Under the pieces are notes generated by a model. That model was not told the DNA's origin. It ran no database searches and saw only the letters and a program-made list of their open reading frames with translations. Positions 19,589-27,653 of a DNA stretch of 64,000 nucleotides are shown here, piece by piece. The stretch lies in assembly GCA_964457925.1 (NCBI GenBank), contig CAYWGH010000019.1, positions 62,001-126,000 on the forward strand, read 5' to 3'. Both the position numbers and the translations under genes were made by a program. The stretch comes from Coneutiohabitans sp964457925. GTDB taxonomy: Bacteria; Zhuqueibacterota; Zhuqueibacteria; Zhuqueibacterales; Zhuqueibacteraceae. Every line of letters begins with the position of its first letter. Positions within the stretch are counted from its first letter, which is position 1.

Positions 19589-21601
19589 TCAAACTTTCTC
19601 ATATCGAGCAACTTCCACCCGCGCGTCATTGAAACACGCACCGCCGCCCACAACATTCAACGTGTCCGGCGAAAGCGCGGTTGAAGTCTTGCCGTTTTTC
19701 GAGGCCTTGCGCCATGCGCCTTTGGGCATGACGACAACGCCGCTGCGCACCTCTGCTTGAAATTTCAAGCGGCATACAACTTCGCCGAGTTCGTTGAAGA
19801 CTCTCACGGTTTCGTTGTTTTGCAAACCGCGCGCGGCAGCGTCATCCGGATTCATCTCCAGATACAGCTCGGGCATCATGTATTCCGCCATCATGCTGTT
19901 GATGGCCTTGTCGGTCGCCGGACTGATCAGCGCGAGAGGAAAGGCGGGATTGATTTCCTCGTCGAGAAATTCATAGGGATGCTCGCCCAACTGCGCCGGC
20001 ACAAAATGAACCTTGCCGTCACGTGTGAATGGAAAGGCGGTAACGAATTGTATTGGCGATGGGCCGGGAAAATCGAAAAACGCGATTTTGTCGCGCTGCA
20101 ATTGCTCGAAGGAAATCTCCCGGCCCATGCCGCGAATGGCATGCGCGGCGCTATGCAGATAATCGTGAGTATTTTTTTCAAAGGCTTCATCTTCCCAGCC
20201 CATCGCTCGACCGAGCAGGGCAAAGACTTCCTCATTGGGCTTGGCTTCACCAAGCGCCGGAATTACCGGGGCGCTGTATTGCAACGCATAACTGCCGTAA
20301 GCTTTTTTGATTTCGTGCTGTTCCAGAAAAGTCACAGCCGGCAGCAAAATATCGGCGAAGGCCGCCGTGTCTGTCATCACTTGATCGAACACCACGGTAA
20401 ACAAATCCTCGCGCTGCAAGCCGGAAATGATGGCGTTTTGATTCGGCACGGTGGCGACGGGATTGCAGTTGTATACGAACAGCATTTTGACTGGCGGATT
20501 TTTTTCTTCCAGCAAAATTTTGCCGAGTAGATTCATGTTGATCGTGCGCGCATTCGACGAATCCGCTTCCACCAATTTACTGTCATCAAAACGATAGGCG
20601 CCGCTGTTACTGAGTGTGTAGCCGCCGCCGCGTTTGCCGAATTTTCCCAGCAATGCCGGCAGCGCGAGAATCGCGGCGGCGGCCTGCCCGCCGTTGCGAT
20701 TGCGCTCCATGCCCCAGCCGGCACGAATGACAGCCGGCTCGGTTTCAGCATATAACCGCGCAATTTTTTCGATATCGGCAGCTTCGACGCGCGCGATTTG
20801 CGCCGCTTTTTTCAATGTGAATGGTTCGGCTTTCTCCAGCAGCTTCTCAACGCCGGTTGTGTGTTGGGTGATAAAATCCCAATCCAGCATCTTGTTCTCA
20901 TGCCAAAAATGAATCATGGCAAGCGCCACGGCGAGATCGGTGCCCGGGTAAACCGGCAAGTGGAAATCACATTCGCGCGCCGAAAAATTTCGAACGGGAT
21001 CTATCGTGACGATCGTTGCACCGTTTGCCTTTGCCCGTTTCAGGAACGGCACGAGGTGAATATGCGAGGCTTTGGGATTCACGCCCCAGATGATGATGCA
21101 GCGGCTGTATACATAATCTTCGAATGCCACTCCTGCCATCTTGCCGTACATGCCAATCGCGGCTTCGGTGGTCGGCATGGCGCAAACCGCGCGCGCCAGC
21201 CGTGAGGCGCCCAGTTTCGCAAAAAATGCCTTATCGCTGGTATCCTGGCCCAGCAAGCCATTCGAGCCGCCGTAGCTATAAGGCAAAATCGCCTCGCCGC
21301 CCCAGCGCTCTTGAATGTCCGTGCAAGACTCGCGAATGATGGCGATGGCCTTTTCCCACGACACACGCTCAAAACGGCCTTCACCTTTTGCGCCAACTCG
21401 CCGCATCGGATAGAGTAAGCGCTCTTTGCCGTAAAGCCGTTTGGTGAAATTCGCGACCTTCGAGCAAATGAAATCATCCGTGAGCGGATTCACGCGTGAG
21501 CCGCGAATTTTGCTCACGCGGCCGCCGGAAACTTCCACTTCAAGGCTGCAGGTGTCGGGGCAATCCATCGGGCAAACGGAGGGGAGGGGCGTGGCTGCCA
21601 T
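19589..21601 (-). CDS. Molybdopterin-dependent oxidoreductase catalytic subunit with one [4Fe-4S] site
   Basis: 670 aa from the ATG at 21601, preferred over an ATG at 21628 because AAGAGAG lies just upstream. Residues 10-46 hold C-x3-C-x3-C-x27-C (CPMDCPDTC...ICSK), the N-terminal [4Fe-4S] ligands of the DMSO reductase superfamily. Typical bis-MGD segments follow: IIWGVNPKASHIH, TIVTIDPVRNFSARECDFHLPVYPGTDLAVALAM in outline, RAGWGMERNRNGG, and the C-terminal molydopterin-binding domain (ATDKAINSM...NDAAARGLQNNETVRVFN region). No partner Fe-S or membrane subunit and no Tat signal is present, so it is probably a soluble stand-alone enzyme. Substrate cannot be told; formate dehydrogenase-like or thiosulfate/polysulfide-type members have similar sequences. 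Confidence 0.8.
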   Translation of the reverse strand: MAATPLPSVCPMDCPDTCSLEVEVSGGRVSKIRGSRVNPLTDDFICSKVANFTKRLYGKERLLYPMRRVGAKGEGRFERVSWEKAIAIIRESCTDIQERWGGEAILPYSYGGSNGLLGQDTSDKAFFAKLGASRLARAVCAMPTTEAAIGMYGKMAGVAFEDYVYSRCIIIWGVNPKASHIHLVPFLKRAKANGATIVTIDPVRNFSARECDFHLPVYPGTDLAVALAMIHFWHENKMLDWDFITQHTTGVEKLLEKAEPFTLKKAAQIARVEAADIEKIARLYAETEPAVIRAGWGMERNRNGGQAAAAILALPALLGKFGKRGGGYTLSNSGAYRFDDSKLVEADSSNARTINMNLLGKILLEEKNPPVKMLFVYNCNPVATVPNQNAIISGLQREDLFTVVFDQVMTDTAAFADILLPAVTFLEQHEIKKAYGSYALQYSAPVIPALGEAKPNEEVFALLGRAMGWEDEAFEKNTHDYLHSAAHAIRGMGREISFEQLQRDKIAFFDFPGPSPIQFVTAFPFTRDGKVHFVPAQLGEHPYEFLDEEINPAFPLALISPATDKAINSMMAEYMMPELYLEMNPDDAAARGLQNNETVRVFNELGEVVCRLKFQAEVRSGVVVMPKGAWRKASKNGKTSTALSPDTLNVVGGGACFNDARVEVARYEKV

Positions 21602-21700
21602 AAATGCTCTCTTTATTCTTGTTGGCATTGATTGGGGGAATTCTGCTCTGCGTGGCGAAAATATAGCAAAACTTTTGAGGAAATCAATGCGGATAAAATC

Positions 21701-21728
21701 TTGACATCCTCACAAATTTCCTTATCTT
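21701..21728 (+). promoter_or_regulatory. Possible sigma70-type promoter for the FG-GAP sensor kinase gene
   Basis: TTGACA at 21701-21706, a 16-base spacer, then TATCTT at 21723-21728, in the divergent gap between the molybdoenzyme and sensor-kinase genes, about 90 bases before the latter's ATG. Confidence 0.4.
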
Positions 21729-21815
21729 CATCAGCCTCTTTGAATCCCCAACAATGTCTTCCACTTCTTGGTTTCATTCACATGCAAGCCCCATGATCCG
21801 AGGGTTTTGACACAG

Positions 21816-24800
21816 ATGAACTCCTGGCGATGGATGGTGACAGTACTGGCGTTCAATTGGCCGGCGATGCTCTCCGCGCAATTCGCATTCTATGATTCCC
21901 TCAATGGCCTCTATTGGTCGCAAATCGAGCCCCCAAGCGGCGAACAATTTAAAGACAGTCAACTCGTGCGCGAAGGCTTGGGCTACTTGATTGGCTCATC
22001 GGACAATCTCTATGAGTATGATGATTCGCGTCCGCAACCGTGGCGGCGTATTCCACTGTTAGAGCAGTATACCCTCATGAAATATTTCGCGCTCGCTCCG
22101 GATAATATCTGGGCCGTCTTCGATGTCCCGGAAATCTTCAAGCAAGCGCTGTATCATTGGGATGGTGAAACCTGGTCGCCGGCGTTTTCGCGCAATGTCT
22201 ACAACATACGCGATCTTTACTTTGTCTCGGCAGAGGAAGGCTGGTTGGCCTGCAGCTATGGCGAAGTATGGCATTATTATCACGGCCAGTGGCAAAAGGA
22301 AAAAATTCCCACATTCATTCATGTGAATCACCTTGCACCGGCGCTGGATGGTTCTCTTTACGCTGCATGCGAAGCGCCGGGCCAGGCGGCATTACTCAAG
22401 CGTTCACAAGGCGAATGGCAAATGGTATCTTCGGAATTTGCCACTGATTTTGCAACGATGGCGATGACGCCATCGCAACGCTTCCTTCTGGGAAATCATA
22501 ATTTCATTTCCGGCCGCGCGAGATTTGGCAGTCTAGAAGTCTGGCTGACACAGATGAAAAGCATACAGTTTTTGCCGGAATTCGGCTATGGCGTCGATCC
22601 GACGACGATTTATGTTTTCCAAGACACGGCGTTCACACCGATTGCACAAGCGCCGGTGGAATTGTCCGAAGTGCGCCTGCTCTCCAAAACCTTCTCCTGG
22701 ATCTTGGGTTCGGAGGGCATGATTCTCATGCCGCATCCGCGCCCGGTTTCCCCCTTTACCTCGCCGGCCTCCGAGCAAACCTTCAGCGTTGAAGTGGCGC
22801 CCGTCTCACGGGTCTATGGCCTTGCGATTTTGCCGAATCAACAATCCGAATCGCTGCGCGTTTACGGCATCGCTACCGCAGGGCGCAATGTGGTCTATGA
22901 TTTTTTTGCGGATCGCAAAAACGTGGAGAAACGCTTTTTTGATTTTGCCCCAAAATTGAATTTGGCCGGTTCGATTGCCTATCCCGATCGTTTCTCGGAG
23001 TCTGGCCACACGTTTGCGAATTATGATCAGGGTATCACCACCGGCGATTTGAACGGCGACGGCCGCGAGGATATGATCGTCACCAGCATGTACGGCTATC
23101 CCGCCGTCTACTTCAACAGCGGGCATGATTATTACTTCGATGCAACTGTTTACTCCGGTTTGAAAAATTGGGGCGATGTCCGGCAGCGGCCGATGCTGGC
23201 GAATTTGTTCGATGCTGATCATGACGGCGATCTCGATTTGTTCATTGCCTGCCAATATCGCAGCAATGCGTTTTTCGTCAATAACGGTCGCGGCCGGTTT
23301 ACTGAAGTCACGCGCGAAGCGAATGTGGTCACGGAAGGCGGCGGCATTGGTGTCTATGTGGCGGATTTCGACAATGACGGGTGGGAGGATATTTTCATTA
23401 CCCGCGTCAATCGCGGCAATCTCCTGTACCGCAATCTCGGCCCGCATCCGGCCACCGGCCTGCCGCGCTTCCGCAATGTGAGTGATGAAAGCGGCGACGC
23501 CTGCAAGCCGGATTTGAAACAATCGCAAGGCGCCGCGCTGGCGGATTATGACAACGACGGCGATATCGATATTTTCGTGTGCAATCTTTTGGAGAACAAT
23601 GTTCTTTTGCAGAACGACGGCAACGGCCATTTCCTCGAGGTGACGCGCGCCGCCGGTTTGGGGGACAACGATCAAAGCATGGGCGCGGTGTTTTTTGATT
23701 TCGACCTCGACGGCCATCTCGACCTATTCGTGTCGAATATCGGCGCCAACCGCCTTTACAAGAATGATGGCAACGGCGGCTTTGTGGATTGCAGCAAGTA
23801 TCTCGGCAATTTCAAGGGCGCAGCGAACTTGATGGAGGGCAGCAAACGCTTCGGCGGTTACAGCACCAGCGCGCTGGCTGCCGATATCGACGATGACGGC
23901 GACCTCGACGTGCTGGTGGGCAACTATGACACAGAGTTGTTCGCCTACGTCAATAACATTCGGCGTCGCGCAGCAACGATCCAAATTACGCCGCAGGGAA
24001 TTCTTGGCAATCGTTCCGCCGTGGGCGCAAAAGTTTTTCTTTATGAAAGCGATACTTTGCAGGCAGCAAATGCATTGGTTGGCTCGCGCCTGATCGAATC
24101 TGCAAGCGGCTATGGCTGCAGCCCGAAAAAAGTTGCGCACTTTGTGGTTGATTCATTGAAAACGTATCATGCAAAAATTGTTTTTCCGTCCGGTATCATC
24201 CGTCAGTTGCCAGGCCTGCGCGGCGGCGAGCGGCGCACTGTTGCCGAAGTCGATGGCCTGGCTGCAAGCATTATCAAAACCAAACGCACGCTGGCGGATT
24301 TGTTTTTGGGCTACCGCAGCCGCGAACGCTATCTCGTGCTGCTGCTCGGCGCGCTGCTTTTTGGGGGGCTGCTGCTTTTCGGCAAAACGTTTTGGGGCAT
24401 CGCCGTTCATGATCGTCCCCGGCTCGCCGCGGTTTATGGCGTGAGTTTTTGGACATGCCTGATGGTGTGGTTTGCCAGAAGCGAAACGGTTTTTGTTCTG
24501 CGGCCGTTGCTGGTGGGCGCGGGTTTGACGGTTTTGGCGATGATCACGTTGCGCGTCAAACGCCTCGCGCGGGCGCGCCCGGCCTCGCTGGAAATGTTGC
24601 AAGTCCGGTTGCGTGCTTTTGATCACGGCAGCTTGATTCATCAATTGATGAATCGCCTGGGGTTTTACGCTGAAAACGTGCAAGCCGGCGCCGAAATGTC
24701 GCCCGCGATGCGCGAGAATCTGATGCAGGTAATCCGCAATACGGCGGCAATTCTCAAGCAAGAAACCGACGCGATTTTGATTTACCAATACGCCAATAAT

Positions 24801-25418
24801 TTTGCCATTGATCTGGCGTATGAGCTCGAAAAAAACTTTAACCTTTTCAAAAAGCGGCTCAATCAATTGCGCCGCTCCCTCACGCACAGTGAGATACTCG
24901 AAAAAACAACATTGTCTGACATCGTGCGGCTGCAAGAACAAATTCGCAAAACCATTGCGGCGCTGAAACAGAGGTTGAGCGCCGAGTATTATACCGATGC
25001 CGCGGCAGTCATCAAGAATTTGATGCAGCAACGCGGGCATCCCGGTTTGCAGTTGCAGGCCGCTACGGCGTTGCCGCGCGCCCGCATCGCTGAAGCAGAT
25101 TTCATTTACGTGCTCGATGAATTGTTCAACAATGCTTTGCGCCACAGCGACGGCCGCCCGCCGGAAATCATTTGCAATATCAAACACGCTTACGACGAGC
25201 TGCATATCGACGTGCGCGATAATGGCGCGGGCATTTCTGAGAATTTGTGGGAAGAGATTTTCAAGCCCGGATTCACTACGAAAAAGGACGGCAAGGGCGG
25301 CTTTGGGTTGTATCACATTCGCCAGCGCGTCGAAAAAGCCGGCGGCAAGATTTTCGTTGCCGAAAGCAAACCCGGTGAAGGCGCGACCATGCGCGTTTGT
25401 TTAAAAACGGAAATTTGA
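21816..25418 (+). CDS. FG-GAP/ASPIC-UnbV extracytoplasmic sensor fused to a histidine kinase
   Basis: 1200 aa from the ATG at 21816 (a TTG at 21768 is also in frame); this ATG gives a signal peptide, MNSWRWMVTVLAFNWPAMLSAQ. The first 350 residues look like a beta-propeller. From about 23030 to 23960 there are six FG-GAP/VCBS repeats with Asp-rich calcium loops (DLNGDGREDM, DADHDGDLDLF, DFDNDGWEDIF, DYDNDGDIDIF, DFDLDGHLDLF, DIDDDGDLDVL). An ASPIC/UnbV domain follows (GNRSAVGAKVFLY...). Three hydrophobic helices (about 24318-24560) lead to a cytoplasmic histidine kinase: FDHGSLIHQLMNRL holds candidate phospho-acceptor histidines, then the ATPase with N box DELFNNALRHS, G1 DNGAGIS and G2 GFGLYHIRQ. 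FG-GAP/UnbV proteins are normally secreted and kinase-free, so the fusion is unusual. No response regulator is adjacent. Confidence 0.85.
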   Translation: MNSWRWMVTVLAFNWPAMLSAQFAFYDSLNGLYWSQIEPPSGEQFKDSQLVREGLGYLIGSSDNLYEYDDSRPQPWRRIPLLEQYTLMKYFALAPDNIWAVFDVPEIFKQALYHWDGETWSPAFSRNVYNIRDLYFVSAEEGWLACSYGEVWHYYHGQWQKEKIPTFIHVNHLAPALDGSLYAACEAPGQAALLKRSQGEWQMVSSEFATDFATMAMTPSQRFLLGNHNFISGRARFGSLEVWLTQMKSIQFLPEFGYGVDPTTIYVFQDTAFTPIAQAPVELSEVRLLSKTFSWILGSEGMILMPHPRPVSPFTSPASEQTFSVEVAPVSRVYGLAILPNQQSESLRVYGIATAGRNVVYDFFADRKNVEKRFFDFAPKLNLAGSIAYPDRFSESGHTFANYDQGITTGDLNGDGREDMIVTSMYGYPAVYFNSGHDYYFDATVYSGLKNWGDVRQRPMLANLFDADHDGDLDLFIACQYRSNAFFVNNGRGRFTEVTREANVVTEGGGIGVYVADFDNDGWEDIFITRVNRGNLLYRNLGPHPATGLPRFRNVSDESGDACKPDLKQSQGAALADYDNDGDIDIFVCNLLENNVLLQNDGNGHFLEVTRAAGLGDNDQSMGAVFFDFDLDGHLDLFVSNIGANRLYKNDGNGGFVDCSKYLGNFKGAANLMEGSKRFGGYSTSALAADIDDDGDLDVLVGNYDTELFAYVNNIRRRAATIQITPQGILGNRSAVGAKVFLYESDTLQAANALVGSRLIESASGYGCSPKKVAHFVVDSLKTYHAKIVFPSGIIRQLPGLRGGERRTVAEVDGLAASIIKTKRTLADLFLGYRSRERYLVLLLGALLFGGLLLFGKTFWGIAVHDRPRLAAVYGVSFWTCLMVWFARSETVFVLRPLLVGAGLTVLAMITLRVKRLARARPASLEMLQVRLRAFDHGSLIHQLMNRLGFYAENVQAGAEMSPAMRENLMQVIRNTAAILKQETDAILIYQYANNFAIDLAYELEKNFNLFKKRLNQLRRSLTHSEILEKTTLSDIVRLQEQIRKTIAALKQRLSAEYYTDAAAVIKNLMQQRGHPGLQLQAATALPRARIAEADFIYVLDELFNNALRHSDGRPPEIICNIKHAYDELHIDVRDNGAGISENLWEEIFKPGFTTKKDGKGGFGLYHIRQRVEKAGGKIFVAESKPGEGATMRVCLKTEI

Positions 25419-25485
25419 GTTAAACCGCTTGCGGCGGTGGTTCAGTCACAGCTTGACCGCGACTTTTTGATGGTGTTGAAGCGAT

Positions 25486-25510
25486 CAGGCAACGGCTGGG
25501 CCGTTGCCTG
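25486..25510 (+). terminator. Perfect 11-bp stem-loop after the sensor kinase gene
   Basis: CAGGCAACGGC-TGG-GCCGTTGCCTG, a perfect inverted repeat with a 3-base loop, 68 bases after the kinase stop and 30 before the next start. No T-run follows, so it may be a weak terminator or an RNA-processing hairpin. Confidence 0.45.
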
Positions 25511-25539
25511 TTGCGGCATCATTCAACTGGAGAAAAAGA

Positions 25540-27072
25540 ATGTCAGAAAAACAGGTGATTCACCCCTTGCGAGCTGCGCTAATTGTTCTCGTGTTTCTTT
25601 TTCAAAATGGCTTTTCACAAGCGCTGAATCTCAGGCGACTCGACAATTACATCGAACAAGCACGCGCGAAATGGGAAATTCCCGGCCTGGCGGTTGCGAT
25701 GGTGAAAGATGATTCGATCATTTTTGCCAAAGGCTACGGCGTGCGTGAGCTGGGCAAGCCTGGAAAAGTCGATGCGCATACGGTGTTTGCGGTGGCCTCG
25801 AATACCAAGGCCTTCACTGCCGCGCTGCTCGGCATGCTCGTCGATGAAGGCAAGCTCAAATGGGATGATCGTGTCACCACGCATCTGCGCGATTTTCAAA
25901 TGTATGATCCGTTCGTCACGCGCGAGCTGAATGTCATTGACTTGCTCACGCATCGCAGCGGCTTGCCGACGTTCGGCGGCGATCATTTGTGGATCGGCGC
26001 AACCTTGAGCCGCGAAGAAATTCTGCATCGCCTGCGCTTTCTCGAGCCGAGCGCGCCGTTGCGCACGAAGTTTCAATATCAAAACTTAATGTTTCTGGTT
26101 GCCGGCCAAATCATTCCAAAGATTGCCGGCAAAAGTTGGGACGAATTTACGCATGAGAGAATCCTGGCGCCGCTGGGCATGAATGAAACCTCCACCAGCA
26201 TTCGATTTTTGGAGAACCATGACAACGTCGCCATGCCGCACGAAATCGTTTCCGGTAAAATCTCCGTGATAGCGTATGACAGCGTCGACGCCGTCGGACC
26301 GGCCGGCTCGCTCAACTCGAACGTCATCGACATGGCGCAATGGATGCGCTTGCATCTCGGCAAGGGCGTCTATCAGGGCAAGCGCTTGTTGAGCGAGCGA
26401 ACCACGCGCAATCTTCACACGCTGCATATGCCTATTCCAGTTTCAGCGCAGGCCGAGAAAAATTTCGGCAGGCATTTCTCCGGTTACGGCTTGGGCTGGT
26501 TTATTTATGATTACAAAGGGCAGAAAGTTATGAATCACGGCGGCGGGCTGTCCGGCATGTTTTCTCTGCAAACCTGGCTGCCCGATAAAAATTTTGGAGT
26601 CATCATCCTTACCAACTTTGCGCCGCACGATTTGATGGATGCGTTGACCTACCGCATTCTCGACGCTGTGCTCGGCGCGCCCGAGCGCGATTGGAGCGCC
26701 GAGTTTCTCAAATGGCGGGACGAGCAGCGCGAACGCGAGATAAAAACCGAAGCAGAGTTGCAAGCGCAGCGCGTGGCTGGAACTCAGCCCTCACTCAAGC
26801 TCGAAGCCTATGCCGGCAACTATTTTGACGATTTTTCCGGCCCGGCACGGGTGAACCTGCAAAACGGCAAGCTGGTATTTTATTACAACCCGCGTCACAC
26901 CGGTGAACTGCAGCATTGGAATTACGACACGTTTCGCATTGTGTGGCACAATCCCATTTACGATATGCCCAAAACGGCGTTTATCACGTTCTACCTTGCC
27001 GAAAGCGGCAAAGTCGAAAAGCTCAAAACGAGTTTTTATGATCCGATCTATTTCAAAAAGTTGAGCGATTAA
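25540..27072 (+). CDS. Exported serine hydrolase, beta-lactamase class C / D-aminopeptidase-like, with DUF3471 tail
   Basis: 510 aa from the ATG at 25540, preceded by GGAG with 7-base spacing; an in-frame ATG at 25504 lacks this. Signal peptide: ALIVLVFLFQNGFSQA. The penicillin-binding-fold catalytic motifs are present: S-x-x-K as SNTK (Ser87, Lys90), Y-x-N as YQN (Tyr180), and HGG in MNHGGGLSGM. The C-terminal region EAYAGNYFDDFSGPARV... matches the DUF3471 beta-barrel seen in many of these hydrolases. Likely acts in the periplasm on D-amino-acid-containing peptides or esters. The downstream symporter and PLP dehydratase suggest a path for uptake and breakdown of the product, which is an inference. 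Confidence 0.85.
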   Translation: MSEKQVIHPLRAALIVLVFLFQNGFSQALNLRRLDNYIEQARAKWEIPGLAVAMVKDDSIIFAKGYGVRELGKPGKVDAHTVFAVASNTKAFTAALLGMLVDEGKLKWDDRVTTHLRDFQMYDPFVTRELNVIDLLTHRSGLPTFGGDHLWIGATLSREEILHRLRFLEPSAPLRTKFQYQNLMFLVAGQIIPKIAGKSWDEFTHERILAPLGMNETSTSIRFLENHDNVAMPHEIVSGKISVIAYDSVDAVGPAGSLNSNVIDMAQWMRLHLGKGVYQGKRLLSERTTRNLHTLHMPIPVSAQAEKNFGRHFSGYGLGWFIYDYKGQKVMNHGGGLSGMFSLQTWLPDKNFGVIILTNFAPHDLMDALTYRILDAVLGAPERDWSAEFLKWRDEQREREIKTEAELQAQRVAGTQPSLKLEAYAGNYFDDFSGPARVNLQNGKLVFYYNPRHTGELQHWNYDTFRIVWHNPIYDMPKTAFITFYLAESGKVEKLKTSFYDPIYFKKLSD

Positions 27073-27108
27073 GCCTCCCCGTGAGCCGCAACTCAAAATT
27101 TCTTCGGG

Positions 27109-27152
27109 CGCAGACAAACGCAGATTTTGGTTTTTATCCGCGTTCATCTGCG
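27109..27152. repeat. Imperfect TGCG-rich palindrome
   Basis: CGCAGACAAACGCAGAT (27109-27125) pairs with ATCCGCGTTCATCTGCG (27136-27152) at 14 of 17 positions. It lies in the gap after the hydrolase gene. A similar style of element lies at 31445-31507. Confidence 0.45.
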
Positions 27153-27204
27153 AAAATTTGCGTCCCAACGTTTTTGCTTTTTTTCAAAGAGCGCACTTTT
27201 AAAT

Positions 27205-27423
27205 ATGCCAAATTTTTTTCACATGCCGCGCCGTGATCGCTGGTATCTCATCATCGTCATCGTATTCGCGTTCATCTCGTTTCTGCCCTGGTCGCGCACG
27301 ATTCATGTTGCGGGCATGGCATTGTTTGGCTGGCTCATGGCCGGCCTCATGCTGCTCTCGCCGGCGATTGCGCTGTTGTTGCTTTGGTTCGAAAAGAAGA
27401 ACCGCCCGGGCAGTCACTCCTGA
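27205..27423 (+). CDS. DUF3311-like small membrane protein preceding a symporter
   Basis: 72 aa from the ATG at 27205 (the frame is open to a GTG at 27127). Two hydrophobic helices: WYLIIVIVFAFISFL and AGMALFGWLMAGLMLLSPAIALLLLW. Small two-helix proteins of this kind (DUF3311, YhdT-like) are commonly encoded directly before sodium:solute symporters and are thought to be accessory subunits; a symporter follows here. The last 12 residues and the stop are encoded inside the first copy of a 99-bp tandem repeat, so the natural C-terminus may have been altered by the repeat. Confidence 0.7.
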   Translation: MPNFFHMPRRDRWYLIIVIVFAFISFLPWSRTIHVAGMALFGWLMAGLMLLSPAIALLLLWFEKKNRPGSHS

Positions 27424-27580
27424 AGAGTGAGCGAGCGCATGGGCAGCAGGGCCTCTATTTGCCACTGCCCGGGCGCGGTGTATTGGTTCGAAAAGAGAAA
27501 CCGCCCGGGCAGTCACTCCTGAAGAGTGAACAAGCGCATGGGCAGCAGGGCATCTATTGATCACTGCCCGGGCGGTGATG
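27384..27580. repeat. Two tandem copies of a 99-bp palindrome-containing element
   Basis: Copy 1 begins at 27384 and copy 2 at 27483, both with TTGGTTCGAAAAGA. Each has outer inverted arms ACCGCCCGGGCAGT / ACTGCCCGGGCGGT (perfect 14 bp in copy 2, 27500-27513 and 27563-27576; copy 1 has a 2-base insertion in its right arm) and an inner CACTC-ctgaa-GAGTG hairpin. The pair overlaps the end of the DUF3311-like gene and fills most of the gap to the symporter. Confidence 0.8.
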
Positions 27581-27653
27581 TCTGGCAGGAATTTTTTTTG
27601 GTTAAGGGTGAATCCCGGCAGGGATCAGCACGAGCTTCATTCCGGAGATAACC

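Noticed and set aside
19589..21601. Molybdoenzyme named as a specific formate dehydrogenase or arsenate reductase
   Set aside because: No partner subunits or diagnostic ligand residue could be confirmed, so a specific name is not supported.
22806..23717. 303-codon minus-strand open frame inside the FG-GAP sensor kinase
   Set aside because: It mirrors the Asp-rich repeats of the plus-strand gene, has no ribosome binding site and no domain; a shadow of codon bias.
24153..25316. 387-codon minus-strand open frame
   Set aside because: Lies fully inside the histidine kinase gene, whose motifs are clear on the plus strand.
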